A stretch of 15,627 nt of DNA from Nocardioides sp. (GTDB taxonomy: Bacteria; Actinomycetota; Actinomycetes; Propionibacteriales; Nocardioidaceae). Shown piece by piece: positions 1 through 9,990 of this stretch. The stretch spans positions 1 through 15,627 of the forward strand of contig JACJWV010000030.1 of NCBI GenBank assembly GCA_020636915.1. Reading direction: 5' to 3'. Numbering within the stretch: position 1 is the first letter of the stretch; the number at the start of each line of letters is the position of its first letter. The notes beneath the pieces are model-generated. The model was given only the letters and a program-made list of their open reading frames with translations, was not told where the DNA came from and ran no database searches. The translations under genes were made by a program, and so were the position numbers.

Positions 1-1
1 C

Positions 2-571
2 GACCGCCGCTCGGCGGCGGCCCGCTACGAGCGGGCGGCCGACCGGGGATGGCTCCGACAGCCTCCCGTCCAGGCCGTCGCTCTCGTCGCCGCCGCCCAG
101 CTGCGCGACGAGCTCGGCGAGCGCGACGCCGCGCGCGACCTCATGCACCGCGCGCTCCTCGCGACCGAGGTGCGGCGCAACGCGGTGCCCTTCCTCGGGT
201 GGACCCGCCACGGCACCGGCGTCCACGAGCTGCTGGAGCGGCAGCGGCGGATCCGTCCCACCCCCTGGGTCGAGGAGCTCACGGCGGCGACCGCCGACGT
301 CGCCAGCATCGCCACCCACTTCGGTCCGACGACCGCGGCCCCCGGGGAGAAGGTGGAGCTGCCGGAGGGCACCGTGGTTCCGGTGCTCAGCCCCCGCGAG
401 CGCGACGTCCTCTACGAGCTGGCCCGCGGGTCGACGTACGCCGACATCGCGGCCAACCTCTTCGTCTCGGAGAACACGGTGAAGACCCACGTGTCCAGCC
501 TCTACGGCAAGCTCTCGGTCAACCGGCGCAGCGCCGCACTCGCGGCCGCGCGCAGCATGCACCTGCTGTAG
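2..571 (+). CDS. LuxR/NarL-type transcriptional regulator, C-terminal part (5' end outside window)
   Basis: The reading frame is open from the first base of the window, so only the last 189 residues are visible and the true start lies upstream. The final ~60 residues form a classic LuxR-type helix-turn-helix: LSPRERDVLYELARG, then YADIAANLFVSENTVKTHVSSLYGKL, ending close to the C-terminus. The preceding ~125 residues are Arg/Ala/Glu-rich and helical-looking, as in the long TPR-like arms of MalT/LAL-type regulators, but no receiver or ATPase domain is visible. It should act as a DNA-binding transcription regulator in the cytoplasm; its ligand or partner kinase cannot be deduced. It ends 51 bp before the HdeD-like gene on the same strand. 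The HTH assignment is strong; the class (LAL or other) is open because the N-terminus is missing. Confidence 0.9.
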   Translation, partial: DRRSAAARYERAADRGWLRQPPVQAVALVAAAQLRDELGERDAARDLMHRALLATEVRRNAVPFLGWTRHGTGVHELLERQRRIRPTPWVEELTAATADVASIATHFGPTTAAPGEKVELPEGTVVPVLSPRERDVLYELARGSTYADIAANLFVSENTVKTHVSSLYGKLSVNRRSAALAAARSMHLL

Positions 572-578
572 GCCGAGT

Positions 579-596
579 CCACCCGAATCGGGCGAC
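579..596. promoter_or_regulatory. Imperfect dyad CACCCG-AAT-CGGGCGA upstream of the HdeD-like gene
   Basis: The bases CACCCGAATCGGGCGA (580-595) lie in the short gap between the LuxR-type gene and the HdeD-like gene. The half-sites ACCCG and CGGG are inverted around AAT. The arrangement matches the two better dyads at 3523-3541 and 9419-9437, but the right arm has C where those have T. It could be an operator of a common regulator; alone it would be weak evidence in GC-rich DNA. Confidence 0.3.
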
Positions 597-622
597 CCTC
601 GTCCGCGTGGCCGGGCACCACG

Positions 623-1222
623 ATGGGGCCCATGAGCAACCCTGCCGCCCCGGCGACGCCGAGCGCACCGGTGCCGCCCGCCCTCCGGGCGCTGGCCGAG
701 CACTGGGGCCTGGTCCTGACCTACGGACTCATCACGCTCGGCCTCGGGATCGCGCTGCTGGTCTGGCCGCACGCCTCGGTGACGGTGTTCGCGGTGCTGC
801 TGGCGATCCAGCTCATCGTCGTCGGCATCGTGCGCATCGTGCAGGCGGTCTCGATCGACCGCCGCGAGGGCGCGGCCCGGGCGCTGATCGGCCTGCTGGG
901 GGGCATCGCCCTGATCGTCGGGCTGCTGATCCTGCGCGACCCGCTGCAGTCGGTGGTCGTGGTCACGATGATCCTCGGCGCCTTCTGGGTGATCGCCGGG
1001 GTCATCGACCTGCTGCAGGCCTTCATGGGCGTCGAGCGCGAGGGGCGCGGGTGGGACATCCTCACCGGCGTGCTGAGCATCCTGTTCGGCGGCTTCCTGA
1101 TCGTCGACACCGAGATCTCCCTCAAGGTCCTGGTCGTCCTGGTCGGGATCTGGTTGGTGGTGGTCGGGGTGATCGCCACCGTCGCGGCGTTCCGGCTGCG
1201 CAACGCACGGACCGACACGTAG
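623..1222 (+). CDS. HdeD-family (DUF308) integral membrane protein
   Basis: This 199-residue protein has a short Pro/Ala-rich cytoplasmic head (about residues 1-25) followed by six closely spaced hydrophobic segments with short polar turns, beginning around GLVLTYGLITLGLGIALL. The repeated pattern of hairpins with small residues, and segments such as GLLGGIALIVGLLIL and DILTGVLSILFGGFLI, is that of the DUF308/HdeD family. Members are named after an E. coli acid-resistance membrane protein, but the biochemical role of actinobacterial members is not established. The ATG at 623 is used; an in-frame ATG at 632 is an equally possible start, and neither has a strong Shine-Dalgarno. The gene ends 10 bp before the next gene, which suggests co-transcription. 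Confidence 0.85.
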   Translation: MGPMSNPAAPATPSAPVPPALRALAEHWGLVLTYGLITLGLGIALLVWPHASVTVFAVLLAIQLIVVGIVRIVQAVSIDRREGAARALIGLLGGIALIVGLLILRDPLQSVVVVTMILGAFWVIAGVIDLLQAFMGVEREGRGWDILTGVLSILFGGFLIVDTEISLKVLVVLVGIWLVVVGVIATVAAFRLRNARTDT

Positions 1223-1232
1223 TGAGGCGAGG

Positions 1233-2603
1233 ATGAGCGACACCGAGGCAACCCGCGAGCTGTCCGAGGTCGAGGAGCTGCGCGCCGAGGTCGCCAGGCT
1301 CCGCGAGCAGGTGACGACCGAGAGTGCGGCGCCCGCACCGCAGCCCGGTGGCCGCACCGGCTGGTGGCGGCCCGTGCTGGTCACGGTGCTGGTCATCGTG
1401 ATCGCGGTCCTGGCGCCGCTCGGCGTCGTCGCGCGCTGGGCGCACAACGAGGTCGCCGACACCGACCGCTACGTGCAGTCCGTCGCGCCGCTGGCGAGCG
1501 ACCCGGCCGTGCAGGCGGCGATCACCAACCGGATCACGAACGAGATCACCACCCGGCTGCAGGTGCAGGCCGTCACCGACCAGGCGATCCAGGCGCTCAG
1601 CGACCGCGGCCTCCCGCCCCTGGCGGCCAGCAGCCTGCAGGCGCTGGGCACCCCGCTCGCGAACGCGATCGAGAGCTTCATCCACGACGCGGTCGCCAAG
1701 TTCGTCGAGTCCGACGCCTTCAAGACCGCGTGGGAGGAGGCGAACCGCGAGGCGCACACCCAGATGGTCGCCGTCCTCACCGGCAAGGACACCGGGGTGG
1801 TCCAGGTCGACAACAACACGGTGAGCGTCAACCTCGCGACGATCATCGACACGATCAAGCAGCAGCTGTCCGACCGCGGCTTCGCGCTCGTCGACAAGCT
1901 CCCGTCGTTCGACGCCCAGTTCACGATCTTCCAGTCCGCCGACATCACCAAGGCGCAGAACGGCTTCCGGCTGCTCAGCGCGGTCAACACCTGGTTGCCG
2001 ATCATGCTGCTGGTGCTGCTGGCCGTGGCGCTCGCGATCGCACGCAACCGGCGGAACACCCTCATCGCGGCGATGCTCGCCGTCGCGGGGTCGATGCTGC
2101 TGCTCGGGGTCGCGCTCAACGGCTTCCGGATGGTCTACCTCGACGCGCTCCCGAGCGATGTCGACCATGCCGCCGCGGGAGCGATCTACGACACGCTGGT
2201 CTGGTTCATCCGGCTCAACCTGCGGGCGATCCTGGTGCTCACGATCGCCGTGGCCCTGATCGCCTGGGTGAGCGGGCCGAGCGGTGCCGCCGGACGCCTG
2301 CGCAGCGGCACCACGAAGGTGATCGGCTCCGTGCGCGAGGGCGGGGAGCGGGTCGGGCTCGACACCGGACGGTTCGGGGTCTTCCTGCACACCAACAAGG
2401 CCGTCATCCGCGGGGCCGTCCTCGGGCTCGCGCTGCTCGCCTACGTGATGGCCGACCACCCGACCGGGGCCTTCACCTTCACCGTCCTGGTGATCGCGGT
2501 GGTGATCCTGCTGGTGGTGGAGCTGCTGTCGCGTCCGCCTGCTCCGGCCGATGCCCCCGCAGTCGAAGCCAGCTCGCCCGCACCGCCGCCTCCGACGACC
2601 TGA
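1233..2603 (+). CDS. Multi-span membrane protein with N-terminal coiled coil and large extracytoplasmic domain, function unknown
   Basis: The 456-residue product begins with a Glu/Leu heptad stretch (residues 10-28, likely short coiled coil). A Pro/Gly linker and a first membrane span follow (about 46-68). Residues ~70-250 form a long soluble, mostly extracytoplasmic region that starts with DTDRYVQSVAPLASDP. Further spans lie at about 252-270, 277-296, 331-347, 394-408 and 416-433, and a Pro/Ala tail ends the protein. The domain architecture is common in actinobacterial hypothetical membrane proteins; I do not recognise a named function. The start ATG follows GAGGCGAGG, a usable ribosome site, 10 bp after the HdeD-like gene, so the two are probably one operon. 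The last span and tail (codons for residues ~416-456) overlap the 3' end of the opposite YihY gene by 125 bp. Confidence 0.8.
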   Translation: MSDTEATRELSEVEELRAEVARLREQVTTESAAPAPQPGGRTGWWRPVLVTVLVIVIAVLAPLGVVARWAHNEVADTDRYVQSVAPLASDPAVQAAITNRITNEITTRLQVQAVTDQAIQALSDRGLPPLAASSLQALGTPLANAIESFIHDAVAKFVESDAFKTAWEEANREAHTQMVAVLTGKDTGVVQVDNNTVSVNLATIIDTIKQQLSDRGFALVDKLPSFDAQFTIFQSADITKAQNGFRLLSAVNTWLPIMLLVLLAVALAIARNRRNTLIAAMLAVAGSMLLLGVALNGFRMVYLDALPSDVDHAAAGAIYDTLVWFIRLNLRAILVLTIAVALIAWVSGPSGAAGRLRSGTTKVIGSVREGGERVGLDTGRFGVFLHTNKAVIRGAVLGLALLAYVMADHPTGAFTFTVLVIAVVILLVVELLSRPPAPADAPAVEASSPAPPPPTT

Positions 2604-3450
2604 CGATGTGCCCGACCGTCGGGTCCTCCGACACGACCCGGCCGACGAGCGCACTGCCCACGAGGATCGCGCCGAAGCCGATCATCCACGTCGAGATGGC
2701 GAGGATGACGCCGAGCGTGCCGAACTGCTGGGCGTTCTGCTCCACGTACGGCTGCATCACCAGGCTGGAGCCGCGGCTGTACAGCACCTGGATGACGCCG
2801 GTGAGGACGGCACCCAGGAGCAGGTGCGACCACGCGACGCGGCCGAACAGCAGGACGCGGGAGGTCACCAGCCACACGGCGCTGACGAGCACGATCTGCA
2901 GGCCGAGACGGGCCATCACGGGCAGCACGCCGTCGGGTCCCGACAGCAGCCGCAGCACCCCGGAGACGGTCTGCACGCTGGCCATCCAGCCCAGCAGCCA
3001 CACGAAGCACCGGCGCGCACCGGACATGCCTCCCACGTGCGGCTGCTCCCAGACCCGTTCGTACATCCGCTGGATCGCGCGGGCGAAGCTCGTGGCGGAG
3101 AGCAGCGTGATGACGATGCCGATCACGCCGGTCTGGGTGCGCACCTGGTCGACCGTCACCTCGCCGGAGATCTCCTGGTCACCGCTGGACCCGAGCCCGG
3201 TCAGCTCGGCGAGCTGGTGGACACCGCTGCTCATCAGGTGCGGGAAGAACGCCACCAGGACGACGAACGTCGGGATGAGCGCCAGCAGGCCCTGCGCGGC
3301 GATGAGCATGCACCGGTCGATGAACTCGATCCGCACGAACTCGTTGACCAGCCGGCCGAGGACCGGGATCCGGTCGACCAGGTCCTTCGCCTGGTCGCGC
3401 CGGGTGCGGTACGACGTGGTCAGTCGCCCGCGGAGCGCGCGGACGTCCAT
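2479..3450 (-). CDS. YihY/virulence factor BrkB family membrane protein
   Basis: This 323-residue protein carries the features of the YihY/BrkB family. An amphipathic N-terminal region precedes a first span (about residues 48-69, LIAAQGLLALIPTFVVLVAFF). A polar loop follows, then VITLLSATSFARAIQRMYERVW (115-134) with the conserved small-residue and YERVW character. Four more spans lie at ~150-168, 181-202, 208-224 and 246-270. Family members are inner-membrane proteins once mis-annotated as ribonuclease BN; their transport or assembly role is unresolved. The ATG is preceded by AGGAAGG on the minus strand, a good ribosome site. The tail after residue ~283 is Arg/Pro/Ala-rich, and its coding sequence overlaps the convergent membrane-protein gene by 125 bp. 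It diverges from the channel gene at 3562. Confidence 0.9.
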   Translation of the reverse strand: MDVRALRGRLTTSYRTRRDQAKDLVDRIPVLGRLVNEFVRIEFIDRCMLIAAQGLLALIPTFVVLVAFFPHLMSSGVHQLAELTGLGSSGDQEISGEVTVDQVRTQTGVIGIVITLLSATSFARAIQRMYERVWEQPHVGGMSGARRCFVWLLGWMASVQTVSGVLRLLSGPDGVLPVMARLGLQIVLVSAVWLVTSRVLLFGRVAWSHLLLGAVLTGVIQVLYSRGSSLVMQPYVEQNAQQFGTLGVILAISTWMIGFGAILVGSALVGRVVSEDPTVGHIVRSSEAAVRASWLRLRGHRPEQADATAAPPPAGSPPRSPGR

Positions 3451-3522
3451 GCGTGCCTGGCCCTTCCTGGTCGTCGGATCCGGCAGGATGGGAACAGCGT
3501 CGGTGGGGCGAGCGGTCCGCCG

Positions 3523-3541
3523 CTCACCCGTAGCGGGTGAA
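3523..3541. promoter_or_regulatory. Palindromic operator-like site TCACCC-GTAGC-GGGTGA between yihY-like and ion-channel genes
   Basis: TCACCC (3524-3529) and GGGTGA (3535-3540) form a perfect 6-bp inverted repeat around GTAGC. It lies in the 111-bp divergent gap, 21 bp before the GTG of the channel gene. Almost the same palindrome occurs at 9419-9437, again in a divergent gap. Position close to the start suggests a repressor or activator site serving one or both flanking genes. The bound protein is unknown. Confidence 0.55.
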
Positions 3542-3561
3542 ACCGCGGGAGGTGGTCAGCA

Positions 3562-4119
<558 letters not shown>

Positions 4120-5093
4120 GACGTGCTGTCGTTGGCGCCGTTGCCCTGGCGCGCGCCGGGACGGTAGCGCTGGCAGTACTCCGGTGAGCACAGGTGCGAC
4201 CCGCCCTTGCTGACCATCCGGTCGGACTCGCCGAGCCGGAGCGAACCCCCGCAGCATGGCGAGACGTCCTGGTCGGGTCCGGCGTGCGAGGGCTGCCAGC
4301 GGGTCCGGGTCCACTCCCAGGTGTTGCCGATCATGTCGTGCAGCCCGTAGCCGTTGGCGGGGTAGCTGCCGACCGGTGAGGTGCGGTCGTGACCGTCGGG
4401 GTCCTCGCTGCGCCAGGGGAACGGCCCGTGCCAGGTGTTCGCCAGCACCGCGCCGTCGGGCCACAGCTCGTCGGCCCACTCCGCCGTCCAGCCGAAGCTG
4501 CGGCCGACGAGCCCGCCGCGCGCGGCGTGCTCCCACTCGGCCTCGGTCGGGAGCTCCTTGCCCGCCCAGCGCGCGTACGCCGCCGCGTCCCCCCACGCGA
4601 CGTGCACGACGGGGTGGTCGGCGACGTCCTCCCAGCTGCTCCCGGGGCCCTGCGGCGTGCGCCAGCTCGCCCCCGGCTGCCACCGCCACCACTGGGTCCA
4701 GTCGGCGAGGCTGACCGGACCCGGGGTCGGCGTGAACACCTGGGAGCCGGGCACCAGCAGGGCCGGATCGGCACCGGGGAAGTCCGCCGGGTCGGGCGCG
4801 GTCTCGGCGACGGTGACGTGCCCGGTCTCCGCCACGAACCGGGCGAACTCGGCGTTGGTCACCGGGTGCACGTCGAACCACAGCTCGTCGACCGCGACCT
4901 CGCGGACCGGCCGCTCCTCGGCGTACCACTGGGTGCTGCCGATGGTCGCCGTCCCGCCCGGCACCAGGACCATCGCGTCGCTCATGGGGCAGGTCTACCA
5001 GCATTTCGCGCCCGGCTCTTCCACACCGGCGATGTCGGACGTACGGTGCACCTACAAGTGGCGGGTGGGGGTGCTCGCCGGGGGTGGACGACA

Positions 5094-5429
5094 ATGGCCG
5101 TGGATCTCGGCACCATCGTCCTCGCGGTCGGCTGCGTGCTGGTGGCGGGGACGGCCGCCTGGTGCGTCGCGCGGGTGCGGCACTGGCGCGAGGTGGCCCT
5201 GCGCGCCGGTGGTGGCCGCTGCGACGCCATCGACCTGCGCCCGGGCGACCTGGTCTTCGTGTGGGCCTACGTGCTCGAGCACGGCGAGTGGAAGCACGGC
5301 ACCGTCGCGAAGATCGAACACGACCAGCTCGACACCGACGAGGTGCAGCTGGTCCGCATCCTGCTGTCGGAGGGCGCGTCGTTCACCACCCGTCCGTTCG
5401 CACCCGCCTGGGTCGTCGCCGGCGGCTGA
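5094..5429 (+). CDS. Small membrane-anchored protein of unknown function
   Basis: The 111-residue product has one N-terminal membrane span (about residues 5-25, DLGTIVLAVGCVLVAGTAAWC), then an Arg-rich stop-transfer segment (ARVRHWREVALRAGGG). A ~75-residue cytoplasmic domain follows, containing LRPGDLVFVWAYVLEHGEWKHGTVAKIEHD, a beta-rich stretch reminiscent of small SH3-like barrels, though this is only an impression. I do not recognise a family. The ATG at 5094 is chosen because GGGGGTGGA lies directly upstream at suitable spacing; the same frame stays open far upstream but only as antisense to the FGE gene. It starts 108 bp from the divergent FGE gene and is followed after 61 bp by the EIIA gene. 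Confidence 0.75.
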   Translation: MAVDLGTIVLAVGCVLVAGTAAWCVARVRHWREVALRAGGGRCDAIDLRPGDLVFVWAYVLEHGEWKHGTVAKIEHDQLDTDEVQLVRILLSEGASFTTRPFAPAWVVAGG

Positions 5430-5490
5430 GCCACGCCGCCCGCACACCCGCGTCGGGGGTGGTCGCGGGGGCCCGTGGAACACTGTCGCC

Positions 5491-5946
5491 ATGGCCGATC
5501 AGCTCGTCGACGTCCGCACGGTCTCGGTCCGCGAGGACCTCGGGGACTCGCTGGAGGCGTGCGTCCGCGCCCTGGCCGGCCGCCTCGCCGACGCAGGCCG
5601 CCTCTCCGACCTCGAGGGGTACGTCGCCGACGTCCTCGCCCGCGAGGCGAAGGGTGCCACCGCCCTCCCGGGCGGCGTCGCGCTGCCGCACGCCCGCAGC
5701 GCCGGGGTGCTGACGCCGACCGTCGCGGTGGCAACCCTCCCTGCTCGGGTGACCGCCACCAACGGCGAGGGCTTCGACCTGGTCTTCCTGCTCGCGGTGC
5801 CGGACGACCAGCCCGACCAGTACCTCCAGCTGCTCCGCAAGGTCACCACGGCCGTCGTGAAGCCCGGCTTCCGCGAGGACTGCCGCGAGGCGGCCACCGC
5901 CGAGCGGCTCGCCTCGCTCGCGGCGGACGCGGTCGCGGGGAGCTGA
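5491..5946 (+). CDS. Orphan PTS EIIA (fructose/mannitol type) domain protein
   Basis: The 151-residue protein is a stand-alone EIIA of the fructose-mannitol family. An N-terminal alpha/beta half is followed by GGVALPHARS (residues 61-70), in which H67 is the expected phospho-acceptor histidine. The core continues with FDLVFLLAVPDDQPDQYLQLLRKVTTAVV (95-123), matching the VFLLAVP..Q..YLQLL landmarks. Classical EIIA passes phosphate from HPr to EIIB during sugar uptake. No EIIB, EIIC, HPr or EI gene is in the window, so it may serve an EIIBC elsewhere or act as a regulatory EIIA (EIINtr-like). The ATG at 5491 is the only start consistent with the domain; its ribosome site is weak. It converges with the GH15 gene across the palindrome-rich element at 5956-6045. 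Confidence 0.88.
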   Translation: MADQLVDVRTVSVREDLGDSLEACVRALAGRLADAGRLSDLEGYVADVLAREAKGATALPGGVALPHARSAGVLTPTVAVATLPARVTATNGEGFDLVFLLAVPDDQPDQYLQLLRKVTTAVVKPGFREDCREAATAERLASLAADAVAGS

Positions 5947-5955
5947 CCGTCCGGC

Positions 5956-6045
5956 GAGTTTTGTCGGGCGGCCGACAGATTCCGACCCGGGACGACAAAG
6001 TTTCGTCGTCCACCCTCGGATTTCGTCGGCCGGCCGACAAAACTC
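5956..6045. repeat. Palindrome-rich intergenic element built of TTTYGTCGG half-sites
   Basis: A 12-bp arm GAGTTTTGTCGG (5956-5967) is perfectly inverted at 6034-6045. Each end is itself a dyad: TGTCGG-GCGG-CCGACA (5962-5977) and the perfect GTCGGCCGGCCGAC around 6025-6038. Between them GGACGAC (5990-5996) is inverted at GTCGTCC (6005-6011). The half-site TTTYGTCG/CGACRAAA thus occurs six times within 90 bp in the order forward, reverse, reverse, forward, forward, reverse. It lies between convergent genes, so it could act as a bidirectional terminator or attenuator, but no T-tract follows the hairpins. A REP/BIME-like or MITE-like repeat and a multi-site operator are other readings. Confidence 0.7.
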
Positions 6046-6079
6046 CCGCCCCGTCCCGGTCGCCCCCGGGCCCCGGGCG

Positions 6080-7942
<1,863 letters not shown>

Positions 7943-7946
7943 CAGG

Positions 7947-9353
7947 TCACCCCGGCAGCCACGGCGAGCGCCAGCCACCGACGTCGGCCGCGATCTCGTC
8001 GGCGGCCGCCGGACCCCAGGTGCCCGGCGCATAGGGCTGCACCGGCGGCGCGGCGTCCAGGAGCGGCTGCATGACCCGCCAGGTCTCCTCCACGCCGTCC
8101 TGACGGGTGAACCGGGTGCTGTCACCGCGCATCGCCGCGCTGAGCAGCACCTCGTACGGCGTCGGCCCCTCCCCGCCCTCGTCGGCGAACCTCATGTCCA
8201 GCTCGATGGGCGCCGGGCCGGCCACGTCGGCGCGCCGGGCGTCGACGACCATCCGGACGCCGGTGCTCGGGTCGAACCGCACCACCAGCTCGTTGCGCTC
8301 GGGCCGCCGGTCCCGGGGCAGCATCCCCAGGTAGGGCACCTGCTTGAAGACCAGGCGCACCTCGGTCTGGCTGACCGGCAGCCGCTTGCCGGCCCGGATG
8401 AGGAATGGCACGCCCTCCCAGCGCCAGTTCTGGATCTCCAGCCGCAGCGCGGCGAAGGTCTCGGTCGTCGAGTCGGGAGCCACCCCCTCGATCGAGCGGT
8501 AGCCGTCGTACTGGCCGCGCACGTAGTGTGCCGGGTCGGCCTCCACCATCGCGTGGTAGAGCCCGACCTTCGCCTCCTTCAGGGAGCGGACGTCACCGCG
8601 CGACGGCGGCTCCATCGCGGTCGCGGCCACCACCTGCATGAGGTGGTTCTGCACGACGTCGCGCAGGGCGCCGACGGGGTCGTAGAAGTGGCCGCGGTCC
8701 TCGACGCCGAAGCTCTCGGCCATGGTGATCTGTACGTGGTCGACGTGGTCGCGGTTCCACAGTGGCCACAGCATCTGGTTGGCGAACCGCAGGTGGAGGA
8801 TCTCCTCCAGGCCCATCTTCCCCAGGTAGTGGTCGATCCGGAACAGCTGCGACTCGTCGACGTGCTCGTGCAGGTCCGCGGCCAGCTGCTGCGCGGACTG
8901 CGCGTCGTGGCCGAAGGGCTTCTCGATCACGAACCGGGCGTTGCCCGCGAGGCCTGCCTCGGCCAGGTGACCCACGACCGTCGCGAAGAGCCCGGGCGGG
9001 ACCTCGAGGTAGTAGACGGGCAGCTCCTTGCCGGCGATCGCGCGACCGACCCGTTCGTACGTCGACGGCTCGGTGAAGTCGCCACCGACGTAGGAGAAGC
9101 GGGCCGCGAGCCGGGCGAAGACCTCCTCGTCGAGCGGCTCGCCCGTGCCGATGATGGACTCCCGCGCGCGGGCGACGAGCTGGTCGACCGACCAGTCCTC
9201 GACCGCCACGCCGACGACCGGGCAGTCGAGCACTCCCCGACGCTCGAGGCGGTAGAGCGAGCGGAAGGTCATCACCCTGGCCAGGTCGCCGGTGATCCCG
9301 AAGACGACGAGGACGTCCGCGGCGGCGCCCTCCGCTGGTCCCGCACCTGCCAT
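7947..9353 (-). CDS. zwf: Glucose-6-phosphate 1-dehydrogenase
   Basis: This 468-residue enzyme oxidises glucose 6-phosphate to 6-phosphogluconolactone with NADP+ or NAD+, the first step of the oxidative pentose phosphate pathway. Visible landmarks are the Rossmann motif FGITGDLA (18-25), FVIEKPFGHD (141-150), the active-site signature RIDHYLGK (172-179) and GALRDVVQNHLMQ (228-240) with the likely catalytic H237. IRAGKRLP lies in the C-terminal domain. The usual basic segment after GDLA (..KRKL..) is replaced by RVMTF, a variant I associate with the actinobacterial zwf copies beside GH15 genes, so cofactor preference may differ. The ATG is preceded by GGAGG at 6 bp. It heads the zwf-GH15 operon and diverges from the DUF7144 gene. 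Confidence 0.95.
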   Translation of the reverse strand: MAGAGPAEGAAADVLVVFGITGDLARVMTFRSLYRLERRGVLDCPVVGVAVEDWSVDQLVARARESIIGTGEPLDEEVFARLAARFSYVGGDFTEPSTYERVGRAIAGKELPVYYLEVPPGLFATVVGHLAEAGLAGNARFVIEKPFGHDAQSAQQLAADLHEHVDESQLFRIDHYLGKMGLEEILHLRFANQMLWPLWNRDHVDHVQITMAESFGVEDRGHFYDPVGALRDVVQNHLMQVVAATAMEPPSRGDVRSLKEAKVGLYHAMVEADPAHYVRGQYDGYRSIEGVAPDSTTETFAALRLEIQNWRWEGVPFLIRAGKRLPVSQTEVRLVFKQVPYLGMLPRDRRPERNELVVRFDPSTGVRMVVDARRADVAGPAPIELDMRFADEGGEGPTPYEVLLSAAMRGDSTRFTRQDGVEETWRVMQPLLDAAPPVQPYAPGTWGPAAADEIAADVGGWRSPWLPG

Positions 9354-9418
9354 GACTGCCTCCGCCCGGTCGACACACGTCCCGACCGCCCACCCTCGCG
9401 CCGTACGACGGCGGACGA

Positions 9419-9437
9419 TTCACCCGTACGGGGTGAA
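9419..9437. promoter_or_regulatory. Palindromic operator-like site TTCACCC-GTACG-GGGTGAA between zwf and DUF7144 genes
   Basis: TTCACCC (9419-9425) and GGGTGAA (9431-9437) are perfect 7-bp inverted arms around GTACG. The site lies in the 151-bp divergent gap, 66 bp from the zwf start and 67 bp from the DUF7144 start, so it can serve either or both. It is the best example of the motif also seen at 3523-3541 and, in weaker form, at 579-596. Confidence 0.6.
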
Positions 9438-9504
9438 GTGCCTCCCGCGGTGCACTGCGACGCTCCGCAGGAGGGCTGCCCGCGGCCCGGACGGAGGTCA
9501 CACC

Positions 9505-9990
9505 ATGAGCAGTCACCAGCTGGACCCGCGGTCCATGAGCGACGCGCAGAGCGTCAGCAACTACAACGTCCCGGGCGAGGCGCCCTCGCTCTACGTCAAG
9601 GAGTCCGCCGGCGTGGTGTGGGTGCAGTTCGCCGGCATCATGATCATCCTGGCCGGCGCCGTCCACCTCCTCCAAGGGTTCTCGGCGCTCTTCCGCAAGG
9701 AGGTCTACAACGTCGGCTCCGGCGCGCTCGGCGTCGGCGCGAGCTACACCACGTGGGGCTGGGCGCACGTGATCTGGGGTGGCCTGGCGATCCTCGTCGG
9801 CTGCTGCCTGCTCGCCGGCCAGTGGTGGGCCCGCTTCGTCGGCGTGGTGGTGGCCTTCCTCAGCGCGATCAGCAACCTGGCCTTCATGCAGGCCAACCCC
9901 TTCTGGGGGGTCGTCGCCATCGCGATCGACATCACCATCATCTGGGCGATCATGGTCCACGGCGGAGACCTGAAGAAGCAGAAGATCTGA
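9505..9990 (+). CDS. DUF7144-type four-span membrane protein
   Basis: The 161-residue protein has a polar N-terminus (about residues 1-35, rich in Ser/Gln/Asn). Four membrane spans follow at about 37-58, 84-104, 108-127 and 134-151, and a short Lys-containing tail ends the chain. The pattern WVQFAGIMIILAGAVHLLQG, then WGWAHVIWGGLAILVGCCLLAGQWWAR and NPFWGVVAIAIDITIIWAI, fits the actinobacterial DUF7144 membrane family; no function is known for it. The ATG at 9505 is chosen because GGAGGT (9493-9498) precedes it; the frame is open further upstream but lacks support. The operator-like dyad at 9419-9437 is upstream. The last 41 bp overlap the 3' end of the convergent TerC gene. Confidence 0.8.
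   Translation: MSSHQLDPRSMSDAQSVSNYNVPGEAPSLYVKESAGVVWVQFAGIMIILAGAVHLLQGFSALFRKEVYNVGSGALGVGASYTTWGWAHVIWGGLAILVGCCLLAGQWWARFVGVVVAFLSAISNLAFMQANPFWGVVAIAIDITIIWAIMVHGGDLKKQKI

Noticed and set aside
49..1236. Long Arg/Pro/Ala-rich frames such as 49-1236, 1122-2654, 3556-5094 and 6281-8074
   Set aside because: They are shadows of real genes, created by high GC content; composition is unlike proteins and they have no start signals.
7943..8125. Upstream ATG at 8125 as the start of the GH15 gene
   Set aside because: The extra 61 residues are Arg/Pro-rich with no homology, and they lie antisense-free but wholly inside zwf in another frame; the family start FPPIADYAFLSD follows the ATG at 7942, 4 bp after zwf.
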